DNA of 64,000 nt from an uncultured Spirochaetaceae bacterium (GCA_902778325.1 CACYWZ010000011.1:1-64000), one strand, 5' to 3'; shown: positions 11,651 through 20,728, counted from the stretch's first letter. The notes: generated by a model not told the origin, from the sequence alone. Translations and numbers: made by a program.

Positions 11651-12220
11651 TTAATTATTGTTATCAGAAATAACCTGTTTCAAATCAAGTTCAACTGATG
11701 TAGCACGTCCAAAAATCTGAACACTGACACGAAGTTTTTCTTTTTCTGGACTAATATCCTCAACTTTTCCACTGAAAGAGGCAAATGGACCATCAATAAT
11801 CTTTACAACGTCACCAACAGAGTAAGTTGTCTGAACACGAGAAACAGAACCACCCTTAATATCACCACTTTTCTGAAGGATATTTTTTGCCTCAGCGTTA
11901 GAGATAGGACGTGGGCGCTCGTTTGGATTTGTTCCAACAAAACCAGAAACTCCCTGAACATGACGAATCTTATTACAAGTATCTTTCCAACCAAGTTCAG
12001 GTAAATCCATTTCAAGCATTACATAGCCTGGCATAATCAGCTCAGAACGAGTCGTTGTTTTTCCATCATCTTTTACGATTTTCACATCCTGAGCAGGAAG
12101 TTTTACATCCGTAACTATAGAAGAATCTAACTCGCCAGTTTTAAGGAGCAGATTTATAGTACGCTCAATTTTTTTCTCATAACTAACATACGTACTGATT
12201 ATATACCAACTCTTAGCCAC
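11651..12220 (-). CDS. nusG: Transcription termination/antitermination protein NusG
   Basis: NusG, 189 residues, an RNA polymerase-associated elongation factor that links transcription to Rho or the ribosome. The N-terminal NGN domain (WYIISTYVSYEKKIERTI; GYVMLEMDL; GFVGT) is followed by the KOW motif (VGDVVKIIDGPFASFSGKVEDI). It lies directly downstream of secE in the conserved secE-nusG-rplK order. The NGN domain contains a lysine-rich insert (VKLPAQDVKIVKDDGKTTT) like those of other spirochaetal homologues. Confidence 0.96.
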   Translation of the reverse strand: MAKSWYIISTYVSYEKKIERTINLLLKTGELDSSIVTDVKLPAQDVKIVKDDGKTTTRSELIMPGYVMLEMDLPELGWKDTCNKIRHVQGVSGFVGTNPNERPRPISNAEAKNILQKSGDIKGGSVSRVQTTYSVGDVVKIIDGPFASFSGKVEDISPEKEKLRVSVQIFGRATSVELDLKQVISDNNN

Positions 12221-12269
12221 GACTCATTCCTCAATGTGAAAAAATCTAAAAACTTTTGAAAATTAAAGA

Positions 12270-12449
12270 CTAGAATACAAAACGCATAAAAGATGTAAAA
12301 GCTACATCAAGAAGACCAAGCACAATTGCGACAGCAACTGTAGAAACAACAACAACTTTTACAGAGGCAAGAACATCATCACGGGTAGGCCAAACAACTT
12401 TTCTAAGTTCTGCCACACACTCTTTTGCAAATGTTTTTACTTTACCCAT
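12270..12449 (-). CDS. secE: Preprotein translocase subunit SecE
   Basis: A 59-residue SecE, the small membrane subunit that clamps SecY in the Sec translocon. I translated it directly because it is very short. The diagnostic amphipathic motif ELRKVVWPTRDDV (residues 14-26) precedes a single membrane helix rich in valine and alanine (about 31-52). The start is ATG at 12449 and the stop is TAG at 12270. It lies between tRNA-Trp and nusG, the standard bacterial location. Confidence 0.95.
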   Translation of the reverse strand: MGKVKTFAKECVAELRKVVWPTRDDVLASVKVVVVSTVAVAIVLGLLDVAFTSFMRFVF

Positions 12450-12486
12450 TTTAAAGACCTCTTCATATTGTCATATATAAAAAAAG

Positions 12487-12559
12487 CAGGCCAGGTAGGA
12501 CTCGAACCCACGACAACCGGTTTTGGAGACCGGGACTCTACCAACTGAGCTACTGACCT
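12487..12559 (-). tRNA. trpT: tRNA-Trp (anticodon CCA)
   Basis: The 73-nt cloverleaf on the minus strand has a 7-bp acceptor stem (AGGTCAG with CTGGCCT, one G-U) and discriminator G. The anticodon loop contains CCA and the T loop is GGTTCGAGTCC. CCA at the 3' end is not encoded. It sits between rpmG and secE, a conserved arrangement in many bacteria. Confidence 0.96.
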
Positions 12560-12605
12560 AAGTTTTACGGGTTTTTCACAAAGAAACCCGTCATTTATAT
12601 TTTAA

Positions 12606-12782
12606 TTATTTTGCTTTCGCTTCTTTATGCATTGTCTGCTTGCGGCAGAATGGGCAATACTTGTTCTTCTCAAGCTTTCCCTGAATATTCTTACGATTTT
12701 TTGTCGTTGTATAGTTCTTGTTGTTGCACTCTGGACACTTCAGAGCGATAATTTCAACTGCCGTCTTTTTTTTGCTGGCCAT
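12606..12782 (-). CDS. rpmG: 50S ribosomal protein L33
   Basis: A 58-residue L33, read directly because it is short. It begins MASKKKTAVEIIALKCPEC and ends KEAKAK. Two CxxC pairs (CPEC at 16-19 and CPFC near 43-46) make this the zinc-binding C+ form of L33. The gene lies between tRNA-Thr and tRNA-Trp, as in many bacterial rpmG-secE-nusG clusters. A Shine-Dalgarno-like GGAG lies upstream of the ATG at 12782. Confidence 0.94.
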   Translation of the reverse strand: MASKKKTAVEIIALKCPECNNKNYTTTKNRKNIQGKLEKNKYCPFCRKQTMHKEAKAK

Positions 12783-12807
12783 TTCAATCTCCTAAAAAGT
12801 ATTGCTC

Positions 12808-12880
12808 AGCTCCCGAGCGGAATCGGACCGCTGACCTCCGCACTACCAATGCGGTGCTCTACCGACTGAGCTACAAGAGC
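12808..12880 (-). tRNA. thrT: tRNA-Thr (anticodon GGT)
   Basis: The 73-nt cloverleaf on the minus strand has acceptor GCTCTTG paired to CGGGAGC with wobble pairs, and discriminator T (U). The anticodon loop TTGGTAG gives GGT, and the T loop is GTCCGATTC. It is the first transcribed element of the rpmG-secE-nusG-rpoBC run, 18 nt after the predicted transcription start. Confidence 0.95.
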
Positions 12881-12897
12881 GACTTTCAGATATGATG

Positions 12898-12933
12898 TTC
12901 CACAAATATACAAAACTGATGTTTTTTTGTCAA
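12898..12933 (-). promoter_or_regulatory. Sigma70-type promoter of the tRNA-Thr/rpmG/secE run
   Basis: On the minus strand a perfect -35 TTGACA (12928-12933) and a -10 TATATT (12905-12910) are 17 bp apart. The predicted start is near 12898, 18 nt before tRNA-Thr. The spacer contains an A7 tract next to the -35. This is one of the strongest promoters in the window, as expected for this operon. Confidence 0.85.
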
Positions 12934-13253
12934 CACGCGAAAATTATTTTTTTCAGAATTTACGAAAAAGTTTTTTTCTGCAATGGCATTAGCATGATTT
13001 TTTTCTGCTTAATGTACATTTGCAAAAGACAATTCATAAAAAAAGCAGAATGAGAGTATAGTGAAGATTTATGAAAGGGGTAGTCAAGTGTCTTCTAAGA
13101 GACTTGGAAGAGCGAAGAAAAAAATAGTCACTGCTTAGTTTTCATTGCATTTTGACATACATCTTACTTTTTGGGCTTAACGAAGAAGAAATTTTTTATT
13201 TTACTGTCAACAATGGTCGTATTTTCACAGGTATTTTAGCGAAAATAATTTTC
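12934..13253. other. AT-rich intergenic stretch without a recognised gene
   Basis: This spacer divides the divergent tRNA-Thr run and the LacI gene. It is very AT-rich with several T6-T7 tracts. A tiny open frame of 17 codons starts near 13070 but has no coding support. An imperfect hairpin (AAGTGTCT with AGAGACTT) lies near 13086-13106. I see no RNA gene. Confidence 0.4.
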
Positions 13254-13303
13254 TTGACAAATGAAATGTAAGCGATTACACTAAATTCGTGAAAGCGCTT
13301 ACA
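13254..13303 (+). promoter_or_regulatory. Promoter with two LacI-type operators before the regulator gene
   Basis: A perfect -35 TTGACA (13254-13259) lies 17 bp from the -10 TACACT (13277-13282). Two LacI/PurR-family half-palindromic operators are visible: TGTAAGCGATTACA (13267-13280), covering the spacer and -10, and TGAAAGCGCTTACA (13290-13303), covering the predicted start and the first codons. Their centres are 23 bp apart. The architecture predicts autorepression by the encoded LacI-type protein. The predicted +1 coincides with the GTG start codon at 13289. Confidence 0.88.
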
Positions 13304-14299
13304 TCAATTACTACTATGCAGGAACTGGCTGACGCAGCAGGAGTTTCTATTGCGTCTGTGTCAAGAGTTTTTAGTGGAAGTAATAAAGTTTCGGAAAAGA
13401 CAAAGGCTAAAGTCATGGAGCTAGTCAAGCTTTCTGGTTTTAGTCCTAACGAAACCGCAAGAACCATGGCTGCGGGGAAGTCCAAACTTATTGCTGTTAT
13501 TTTACCCGATGTTGAAAATCCATTCTTCTCAAAGCTCTTATCTGAGATTGAAGAAATCTGCGTGAAAAACGGTTACACAATGATTTTTTTCAATTCGAGG
13601 GGTGACAGTGAAAAGGAAAAAGACATCGTTTCAAAAATGATTGCACGCCAAGCAGACGGAATGCTTATCGGAATTACGCATGCAACTTCTGAAAGAATTT
13701 CTGTTTTGCAAAGTGCAAAATTTCCCGTTGTTGCAATAACGCGGGCAATAAAAGGTTTGAACTCAGTCGGAGTTAATCACAAAAAAGGTGGAATACTTGC
13801 GGCAGATTATCTTTTTGAAAAGCACTGTGAAAATTTCTTTTTCTTCGGGCAAGAAGATGATGAGAAATTTCTAGGCTTTAGAGAAAGATTGCTTGAAAGA
13901 GGTGTTACAGAAAACAATATCCAAATTTTCGGCAATCAGTCATGGTATTTCACAGATTTTGACTGTGCTGCAAAGACTATGGACGATTTTATGCAGAAGC
14001 TGCAAAACTATAAAAAAGCAGGACTTTTTTGCATAAACGATTTATTCGCAGTTCAAGCCATAAGTTCAGCTCACAGGAACAAAATTAACGTTCCTGAAAG
14101 GCTTAGTGTTGTAGGGTTCGACAATACAATTCTCTGTAATATGGTTTATCCTACGCTGACTTCAATAAGTCAGCCACTAGAAAATATTGCAGAAGACAGT
14201 TTTGAGTTGTTGTCAAAGAAAATCAAAGAAGGAAAAGAAGGTGTTAAGCAAACGGAAAATATAGTGCTTTCACCTTCTATCATAAAGCGGGAATCATAG
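13289..14299 (+). CDS. LacI-family transcriptional regulator
   Basis: A 336-residue LacI/GalR regulator. The N-terminal helix-turn-helix and hinge (MQELADAAGVSIASVSRVF, then VSEKTKAKV) are followed by a periplasmic-binding-protein-like effector domain (LIAVILPDVENPFFSKLL; VVGFDNT near the C-terminus). GTG at 13289 is the only usable start that keeps the whole DNA-binding domain: an in-frame stop lies at 13262, and the next ATG (13316) would cut into the domain. No Shine-Dalgarno exists and the promoter places +1 at the GTG, so the mRNA is probably leaderless. It probably controls itself and the downstream sugar importer 21 nt away. Confidence 0.93.
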   Translation: MKALTSITTMQELADAAGVSIASVSRVFSGSNKVSEKTKAKVMELVKLSGFSPNETARTMAAGKSKLIAVILPDVENPFFSKLLSEIEEICVKNGYTMIFFNSRGDSEKEKDIVSKMIARQADGMLIGITHATSERISVLQSAKFPVVAITRAIKGLNSVGVNHKKGGILAADYLFEKHCENFFFFGQEDDEKFLGFRERLLERGVTENNIQIFGNQSWYFTDFDCAAKTMDDFMQKLQNYKKAGLFCINDLFAVQAISSAHRNKINVPERLSVVGFDNTILCNMVYPTLTSISQPLENIAEDSFELLSKKIKEGKEGVKQTENIVLSPSIIKRES

Positions 14300-14320
14300 T
14301 TATGAACCGCAGGAGGAATT

Positions 14321-15610
14321 ATGAAAAAGTCTCTCTCGATTATAGGAGCAGCTGTTATTGCAGTTTCTTTGCTTACAAGTTGTGGAAAAAAAGAAGTCTC
14401 TGATTCAATCAGCATTATGTTTCAGGGTAGCGATGCAGAGCAAGCCGCAATAAAGGAATGTTCCGAGAGATTTACTGAAAAGACAGGTACAAAGGTGGAA
14501 CTTTTGTATACTCCACACGATTCTTATACCTCAAAACTTGCAAGTTTTATAAAGAACAAAAATGTACCAGACATCATCAGCATTGATGGTCCAGTTCTTG
14601 CAACACTTGCATGGTCAGGTGTTATCAGAAATATTGAACCTTACATTGATTCTGAAATTATAAATGATATGACACCATCAAACAAAGCTCAGTGTACTTA
14701 TCCTGTGGATAACAAACTTTATGCGATAAGTTATGCAGATTCAACAGTTTTGCTTTATTGCAACAAGACATATCTTGATAAAATCGGTGCAAGGATTCCA
14801 AAAAGCGTTGATGATGCGTGGACAGCTGATGAATTTGACGATATTTTGACAAAACTTTCTCAACTTGAAGAAGTTACTTGGCCTTTGGATTTGATGTGGG
14901 CTTGGAATATTGCTGGCTCTGAATGGGGAACTTACGCTTTTTATGAAACACTTGTTTCAGGTGGTTCTGACATCATAAACAGAAATACTTGGCAAGCAGA
15001 TGGAACTTTGAACAGCGCAGAATCAGAAAAAGTGCTTCAATATTTTCAAAAATGGGGTACAAACGGCTGGATTGTCCCAAAATCAGCAGGAGAAAACACA
15101 CTTTATAACGAAAAAAGACAAACTGCTATTGCTTGGAACGGAAACTGGAATTATCAGGTTTGCAAAGCTTCTATGGGAGACGATGTGATTGCATTGCCAC
15201 TTCCAAATTTTGGAAAAGGAACAAGAACGCCTAATGCAACTTGGATTTGGGGCATTTCAACTGATTCAAAAAATCCTGAAAAAGCAGGACAATTCCTGAG
15301 TTTTATGCATACTGATACGCAGTTCCTCGACGCAATGGAGAAAAACGGATGCTACCCTGCACTCAACAAGTTCGCTGCTAGATGTGAATCTTATATGGAC
15401 AAAAATCAGATGGCGATTGCTTATGAACAAGCAAAATACGCTGTAAGCCGCCCAATTCACCCTGCATATCCAACGATTACGCTTGCATTCTCAGATGCAT
15501 TTGAGGCAATTCTCAATGGCGCAGATATTAAGAGCGAACTTGACAAAGCTGCAAAGAGAATAGACGAAGATATTAACGACAACGACGGATATCCTCCATT
15601 CAGAAAATAA
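14321..15610 (+). CDS. Sugar ABC transporter substrate-binding lipoprotein
   Basis: A 429-residue family-1 extracellular solute-binding protein (MalE/UgpB type). It has a lipoprotein signal peptide with lipobox LLTSC (Cys near residue 21) and the usual N-terminal motif IMFQGSDAEQAAIKECSERF. Further signs are a PDIISIDG segment and an AIAWNGNW segment. AGGAGG precedes the ATG. It is the first gene after the LacI regulator and is followed by a hairpin before the permeases, which should raise its level relative to them. The substrate is likely an oligosaccharide or sugar phosphate but cannot be read from sequence. Confidence 0.92.
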   Translation: MKKSLSIIGAAVIAVSLLTSCGKKEVSDSISIMFQGSDAEQAAIKECSERFTEKTGTKVELLYTPHDSYTSKLASFIKNKNVPDIISIDGPVLATLAWSGVIRNIEPYIDSEIINDMTPSNKAQCTYPVDNKLYAISYADSTVLLYCNKTYLDKIGARIPKSVDDAWTADEFDDILTKLSQLEEVTWPLDLMWAWNIAGSEWGTYAFYETLVSGGSDIINRNTWQADGTLNSAESEKVLQYFQKWGTNGWIVPKSAGENTLYNEKRQTAIAWNGNWNYQVCKASMGDDVIALPLPNFGKGTRTPNATWIWGISTDSKNPEKAGQFLSFMHTDTQFLDAMEKNGCYPALNKFAARCESYMDKNQMAIAYEQAKYAVSRPIHPAYPTITLAFSDAFEAILNGADIKSELDKAAKRIDEDINDNDGYPPFRK

Positions 15611-15624
15611 CTAGCACTCTTTTT

Positions 15625-15660
15625 ACTGGAAGCACAAGGCGTTGCTTCCAGTTTTATAAA
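15625..15660 (+). terminator. Attenuator hairpin between binding protein and permeases
   Basis: The stem ACTGGAAGC/GCTTCCAGT (15625-15633 with 15644-15652) is followed by TTTT. It lies inside the operon, so it probably acts as a partial terminator giving more binding protein than permease. This is common in binding-protein-dependent importers. Confidence 0.8.
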
Positions 15661-15673
15661 TCAGAGGTAAATT

Positions 15674-16591
15674 ATGAAATTCTCTTTTATTGCTCCATTG
15701 CGTGAGAAAAACACACGCCAAGAAATTTATATGCTTCTTCCGGCTTGTATTCTGCTCACAATTTTTATGGTAATTCCATTTTTGTCAGCGTTTACTCTAT
15801 CTCTTACAAATCAGAAACTTATCCCAAATCCGATGGTTCCAGCAAAGTTCGTAGGACTTAGAAACTACATTCAGATTTTCACAGATAAGGCTTTCTGGCA
15901 AGCTTTCAAAAATGTATTGTTATTTGCTGCAATGGTAATTCCAATACAATGTGGTTTTGCTCTTTTGATGGCAAACGCGCTCAACAGGGTAAAATACTTG
16001 AAAAGTCTTTTGCGAAGTTTGTTTTTTTTGCCTTATATCACGCCAATGGTTATTGTCGCTGTAATCTGGAAATCAATTTATCAATATCCTGAGGGAATCG
16101 CAAATCTTTTTATTGTGTTCGTTGCAGGAAAAGAACATGCGATTGACTGGCTTGGAAACAAAAACACAGCGCTTATTGCCATCACGATTCTTTCGGCATG
16201 GCAAGCATTTGGTTTTCAAATGATTATTTATCTTGGTGCTTTGCAAAGTATTCCAACTTCACTTTATGAGGCCGCGAATATCGATGGTGCAACTTCTCGC
16301 CAAGTTTTCTGGAACATCACTCTTCCAAGTTTAAGAGAAACGAACGTACTTGTTCTTATAATCACAACTATTCAAGCTCTCAAACTTTTTACACAGGTCA
16401 ACATAATGACAAAAGGCGGTCCAAACGGCTCAACAAACACTCTAGTACATTATATTTATCAAAGTGGCTTTACAGGACAGAAAATTGGCTATGCTTCGGC
16501 TGCTTCCGTTGTCTTGTTTTTGTTAATTCTTGTGATTTTCCTTTTGCAAAACAAACTTTTGAGAGGGAAAGAAGCAAAATCAAGAGACTAG
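15674..16591 (+). CDS. Sugar ABC transporter permease (MalF/UgpA-like)
   Basis: A 305-residue inner-membrane permease with six predicted helices, the first at about 20-42. The cytoplasmic EAA loop reads YEAANIDGATSRQVFWNITLPSL, the site that contacts the ATPase. Homologues form the heterodimeric channel of carbohydrate uptake family 1 importers. It is followed 12 nt later by the second permease. No ATPase gene is in the cluster, so a shared MsmK/MalK-type ATPase elsewhere must energise it. Confidence 0.92.
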   Translation: MKFSFIAPLREKNTRQEIYMLLPACILLTIFMVIPFLSAFTLSLTNQKLIPNPMVPAKFVGLRNYIQIFTDKAFWQAFKNVLLFAAMVIPIQCGFALLMANALNRVKYLKSLLRSLFFLPYITPMVIVAVIWKSIYQYPEGIANLFIVFVAGKEHAIDWLGNKNTALIAITILSAWQAFGFQMIIYLGALQSIPTSLYEAANIDGATSRQVFWNITLPSLRETNVLVLIITTIQALKLFTQVNIMTKGGPNGSTNTLVHYIYQSGFTGQKIGYASAASVVLFLLILVIFLLQNKLLRGKEAKSRD

Positions 16592-16603
16592 GAGGTTTTG
16601 AAT

Positions 16604-17449
16604 ATGGTTCAAAAAAAGTCTGCCGACGTTTATTTTTCAACTTTTCTTTTTTTACTTGCGCTTATAATCATAACACCAATTTTTCTTATGTTCATTTCAG
16701 CGCTAAAAGACGACCGCTATGAAATTATGAAAGATATGGGAAGTTTAAAGGCGTTCGTTGTTCTTCACCCGACACTTCATAATTTTCACGAAATTCTTTT
16801 TGAGTCTGTTCAAGACTTCGCACGTTCTTTTATAAATTCGATGATTGTCCTTGCAACTACGGTATTTTTGACTGCAATCGTTTGCTCGATGACAGGATAC
16901 GCTTTGCAAAGGGGAAAACTGAAAATCCGAAAGTTCATATTTATAGCAGTCCTGTCGCTTTATATAATTCCGATGGAAGCGATTATGTTGCCACTTATGT
17001 ATCAAGTATCGTCGTGGAAAATCACTGACACATACATAGTGCAGATACTGCCTTTCGTTGCAAGTCCTTTATACATTTATCTTTTCTACAACTATTTCAA
17101 AGAAATCCCTGTTTCATTATCTGAAAACGCAGAACTTGAGGGCGCAACATTCTTCCAGATTTTCAAGGATATATATCTGCCAATCAACAAAGCTCCGATT
17201 ATCACGGTTTGCATTTTGCAGGGAATGGACATGTGGAATCAATATCTGTGGCCGCTTCTTGTTACAACAGAACAAAAAGTGCGTCCGATGTCTGTCGCAA
17301 TTTCTTCATTCACAGGAACAGGCGGAGATATTTATTGGGACCAACTGATGGCTGCAAGTGTTGTCATGCTTCTTCCAGTTCTTGTGATGTTTGCAATTTT
17401 CCAGAAGCAATTTATCGAATCTGTTGGTTCGACTGCGGTCAAAGGCTAA
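16604..17449 (+). CDS. Sugar ABC transporter permease (MalG/UgpE-like)
   Basis: The second permease of the importer, about 281 residues, with six predicted helices. Its EAA loop reads SENAELEGATFFQIFKDIYLPI. I place the start at the ATG at 16604, 8 nt after AGGAGG; an upstream TTG at 16598 is too close to that site. It pairs with the preceding permease and is followed by a strong terminator, ending the LacI-regulated operon. Confidence 0.92.
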   Translation: MVQKKSADVYFSTFLFLLALIIITPIFLMFISALKDDRYEIMKDMGSLKAFVVLHPTLHNFHEILFESVQDFARSFINSMIVLATTVFLTAIVCSMTGYALQRGKLKIRKFIFIAVLSLYIIPMEAIMLPLMYQVSSWKITDTYIVQILPFVASPLYIYLFYNYFKEIPVSLSENAELEGATFFQIFKDIYLPINKAPIITVCILQGMDMWNQYLWPLLVTTEQKVRPMSVAISSFTGTGGDIYWDQLMAASVVMLLPVLVMFAIFQKQFIESVGSTAVKG

Positions 17450-17513
17450 AAAGAAGCGTATTTTGGAAAAATGAGCCTAAAGATTATCTTTGAGCTACAA
17501 AATAATACCTTTG

Positions 17514-17550
17514 GCGGACGGGCAATGTTATTGTTCGTCCGCTTTTTTTT
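17514..17550 (+). terminator. Intrinsic terminator of the sugar importer operon
   Basis: A 12-bp stem starting GCGGACGGGCAA (17514) and ending CGTCCGC (17542) is followed by eight T residues. Confidence 0.92.
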
Positions 17551-17589
17551 GAAACAAGCGGATTTTGTTTCATTTTATTTTGTTTCTAC

Positions 17590-17625
17590 TTGAAAACAGT
17601 TTTAAGGTGAATTAGAATTTATCTT
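17590..17625 (+). promoter_or_regulatory. Predicted promoter of the chemoreceptor gene
   Basis: -35 TTGAAA (17590-17595) and -10 TAGAAT (17613-17618) have 17-bp spacing, putting +1 near 17625. A Shine-Dalgarno GGAGGG follows 9-10 nt before the ATG at 17647. Confidence 0.7.
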
Positions 17626-17646
17626 AATTCCATAGGGAGGGAAGCC

Positions 17647-19725
17647 ATGACAAGCAAAAAAGTTTCGCTAAAAGCAGAATTGTTGATAGGAACGATTGGT
17701 TCCATGCTTGCAGTCGCATTATTTTTGACAATCTCGTACATTGCCGTGATGAACCAAGTTGTAAAAAAGTCTTCGACAAACGCCTGCAAAGAAAAAATGA
17801 AGGCTCTGGGAGAGCAAATCACTTCTATATTCACCCCGTATGAAATAAGCGTTCAAAACGTTGCTTTGGCGGCTTCTTCTGGCGCAGACGCAGATGTACT
17901 TGACGGGATTATCCAGCGAATACCATTCGGAACAGAGGAAAACGACATCTATTACGCCACCGCCCTTTCACGCTACGAAGGCGGATTTTGGCTTGATATG
18001 ATGGACTGGGTTCCAGAACAAGATTGGATTCCGACTGAGCGCGATTGGTTCAAAGACGCCGTAAAAGCCTCCCCGAATATCGTTTACGGAGAGCCTTATG
18101 TCGATGCGTATGAAGGAACTCTTTGCATCTCGCTTTCAAAAGCCGCCTATGGCAATGACGGAGAGCTTCTTGGAGTTGCGGGCGCGGACATTTACCTTCA
18201 CGCCCTCAGCGACGCCGTCAACAACATAAGCATTTCCCCGAACAGCACAATAAACGTCATAAACTCAGAAGGCTACTTTCTTACAAACAGCGAACAGTCG
18301 TTTGTCATGACAAAAAACTACTTTGACAGCACTTCCCTAAAAACATACTCAAAAGAGTTTTATCTGGACGGAACGCCGAAGTCATTTATTGAGAACGGCA
18401 AGTTCTACGGCGTTCAGCCGATTGAAGGGAAAACGTGGTTCATCGTTGCAGAAGGGCCAGAGACAGACTTTTCGGGCGAATACCTCAAGATTGCAGGCTA
18501 CGTTCTTTCGGGCTTGATTTTAATCATATTGAGCGTGGCTCTCATCGACGTGCTTCTTTCAAGCCGCATCTCAATGACATTCAGGACAATGGCGGCAGGC
18601 TGCGAAAAAATCTCGAAAGGCGATTTTTCCGTAAAATATCCAGACTTCCTGACAAAAGAAGCCTCCCTTCTCGCCCGCGGTTTCAACTTGTTCTCCGAGC
18701 ATCTCCATTCAATGATTAGCACGATAAAAAATTCAAGCTCAACGCTCGAAAATGTTTCAAGCAACGTAAAAGAAAGCGTCGCATCAGTTTCTGACTCAAT
18801 GACAACGATACGACTCGACATCAACAAAGTGCAAAACCAGATGGAAAGTCAGGCTGAGGGCTTCAACGAGACAGCAAACGTCATCCGCGATGTTGACGAG
18901 GTCATCAATGCCGTAAACGATATGATTGACAAGCAGACAAAGAGCATAAAAGATTCATCTGCGGCAGTTTTTGAGCTTGTAAACAGCATTTCGGAAATCG
19001 GAAACTCAATGGAAAGCATGGCAAGTTCGTTCTCTGAGCTCGACAAAGAAGCGCAGAGCGGAATGTCAAAGCAGCAAAGCGTCAACGAGCGAATTGAGCG
19101 AATCGCCGAGCAGTCCCAAATGCTTCAGGAAGCGAATGCGGCAATTCTTGCCATTGCAGAGCAGACGAACCTTCTTGCGATGAATGCCGCAATTGAGGCG
19201 GCTCACGCTGGAGAAGCGGGAAAAGGTTTCGCTGTCGTCGCTGACGAAATCCGAAAACTCAGCGAAACTTCGAGCGAGCAGTCGGCGACAATCAGTTTGC
19301 AGCTCAAAGACATTCAGGAGAGCATCGAAGAAATCGTTGTTTCGTCACAAGAATCAAGTTCCGCGTTCCAGGGAGTTTCGGAGCGCATTTTGAGAACGGA
19401 CAAATTCGTTCAGTCGGTTCGCTCTTCGCTTGAGCTTCAAAGCGAGGACTCACAGACGGTTATCGCTTCCCTTGAAGAAATGGAAAAGAACGCTGACAAA
19501 GTGCGCTCTTCATCGTCAAAGATGGCAAAAGGAAGCGAGCGCATTCTTTGTGAGACAGAAGTGCTTTTGACTTCTTTGGGCGAAGTCCAGCTGAGCATGG
19601 CAAATATGGCGGAATACGCAAAGAGCGTCGAAAAATCCGGCATGCGGCTTGACCAGTGCGTTGTCGAACTCGATTCAAGTGTCAGACAACTTGGCTCTGA
19701 TGTCGCAAGGTTCAAAACGGAGTAA
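17647..19725 (+). CDS. Methyl-accepting chemotaxis protein with Cache-type sensor
   Basis: A 692-residue transmembrane chemoreceptor. Helix 1 is near residues 13-35. A long extracellular region of about 240 residues with dCache features ([28 protein letters not shown]) follows, and helix 2 is near 283-303. A HAMP-like linker and a signalling domain with the hairpin tip [19 protein letters not shown] close the protein. It will feed CheA/CheW and steer motility. It stands alone with its own promoter. The C-terminus lacks a CheR-tethering pentapeptide. Codon usage is richer in G+C than that of the neighbouring importer genes. Confidence 0.94.
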   Translation: MTSKKVSLKAELLIGTIGSMLAVALFLTISYIAVMNQVVKKSSTNACKEKMKALGEQITSIFTPYEISVQNVALAASSGADADVLDGIIQRIPFGTEENDIYYATALSRYEGGFWLDMMDWVPEQDWIPTERDWFKDAVKASPNIVYGEPYVDAYEGTLCISLSKAAYGNDGELLGVAGADIYLHALSDAVNNISISPNSTINVINSEGYFLTNSEQSFVMTKNYFDSTSLKTYSKEFYLDGTPKSFIENGKFYGVQPIEGKTWFIVAEGPETDFSGEYLKIAGYVLSGLILIILSVALIDVLLSSRISMTFRTMAAGCEKISKGDFSVKYPDFLTKEASLLARGFNLFSEHLHSMISTIKNSSSTLENVSSNVKESVASVSDSMTTIRLDINKVQNQMESQAEGFNETANVIRDVDEVINAVNDMIDKQTKSIKDSSAAVFELVNSISEIGNSMESMASSFSELDKEAQSGMSKQQSVNERIERIAEQSQMLQEANAAILAIAEQTNLLAMNAAIEAAHAGEAGKGFAVVADEIRKLSETSSEQSATISLQLKDIQESIEEIVVSSQESSSAFQGVSERILRTDKFVQSVRSSLELQSEDSQTVIASLEEMEKNADKVRSSSSKMAKGSERILCETEVLLTSLGEVQLSMANMAEYAKSVEKSGMRLDQCVVELDSSVRQLGSDVARFKTE

Positions 19726-19776
19726 AAAACAGAGGCGTTTCAGCATCTGAGCTGATAAAACACCAAAAAATTTTCG

Positions 19777-19957
19777 TTTATTGCTCGCTTTTTACAAAAG
19801 GAAGTGAAAAATTCAAATTTATTGCTTCCTTTTCGCTCAGGCGAACAAAAAATTTCTGTTTATTGCTTCCTTTTTGAAAAAGGAGGTGATAAATTCAAAT
19901 TTATTGCTTCCTTTTCACTCAGGCGAGCAAAAAATTTAAATTTATCGTTCGCTTTTT
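19777..19957. repeat. Phased array 2: exact 41-bp spacing, TTTATTGCTTCCTTTTT motif
   Basis: The motif TTTATTGCTTCCTTTTT or a close variant starts at 19777, 19818, 19859, 19900 and 19941, exactly 41 bp apart each time. Two spacer types alternate (one with GAAAAATTCAAA, one with CTCAGGCGA-CAAAAAATT), so there is also an 82-bp higher-order repeat. The array lies between the convergent chemoreceptor and slyD genes. It is part of the window-wide class. Confidence 0.85.
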
Positions 19958-20031
19958 GAAAAAGGAGACAAAAAAAGCGTTTTTACACTCAAGTTTTTAC
20001 ACTTTTTCAGCAAAAACGCTTTTTTTCACTA

Positions 20032-20577
20032 TTAGTTGCCGCAACCGCCGCAAGAGCAGCCGTCACCGCAACCACCGTCACCACATTCACCACCGCAACC
20101 GCCACAAGAGCCGCCGCAGCCAGAAGAAAGAGAGTCGAGTTCGTCATTTGTTGCCTCACGGACGCTGACGACCTTCACGTCAAAATGGAGCGTCTTTCCC
20201 GCAAGCTCGTGGTTTGCGTCAACAGTAATTGCGCTGTCTGTTACTTTTGTGACTGTCACAATCTGAGGGCCGTAAGCGGTCATCGCCTGAAACTGCATTC
20301 CGACTTCAATCGGAGCGTCAGTCTCGAACTGGTCGCGCTTTACCTCAGAAACGAGGTTGTTGTCATATTCGCCATATCCGTCTTTTGGCTCAATAACGAT
20401 AGAAAACTCATCGCCCTCGCTTTTTCCTTCAAGGGCGCTCTCCATTCCCGGAATCAAATAGCCGTTTCCGTGGATATATTCAAGAGGAGTCTTTCCCTTA
20501 GATGTGTCGATTACTTCTCCGTCATCGCCTGAGAGTGTGTAATCAATTGCAACAAATGAGTTCTTGGTAATTGTCAT
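20032..20577 (-). CDS. slyD: FKBP-type peptidyl-prolyl isomerase, SlyD-like
   Basis: A 181-residue SlyD-type prolyl isomerase and chaperone. The FKBP domain (MTITKNSFVAIDYTLSGDDG; GNGYLIPGMESALEGKSEGD) is interrupted by the insert-in-flap domain (about 70-130). The protein ends in a Cys/Gly-rich tail of about 28 residues with 10 cysteines, typical of metal-binding SlyD tails but almost free of histidine. The start is ATG at 20577 with TTAGGAG upstream; the longer open frame is not supported. It is divergent from the DUF4015 gene. Confidence 0.92.
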   Translation of the reverse strand: MTITKNSFVAIDYTLSGDDGEVIDTSKGKTPLEYIHGNGYLIPGMESALEGKSEGDEFSIVIEPKDGYGEYDNNLVSEVKRDQFETDAPIEVGMQFQAMTAYGPQIVTVTKVTDSAITVDANHELAGKTLHFDVKVVSVREATNDELDSLSSGCGGSCGGCGGECGDGGCGDGCSCGGCGN

Positions 20578-20728
20578 TGCTTTTCTCCTAATTTCAAAGT
20601 TTGTATACGATAAAGGAAAATAAGGCGAAAAGCAATAGCGATTTTGATTTTTGTTTTCTATATTATCATTCCCATAAACTCTAAAATCCGCCGTGTGTTT
20701 TATTGCCTGCAAAGCCGATAATGTTGTT

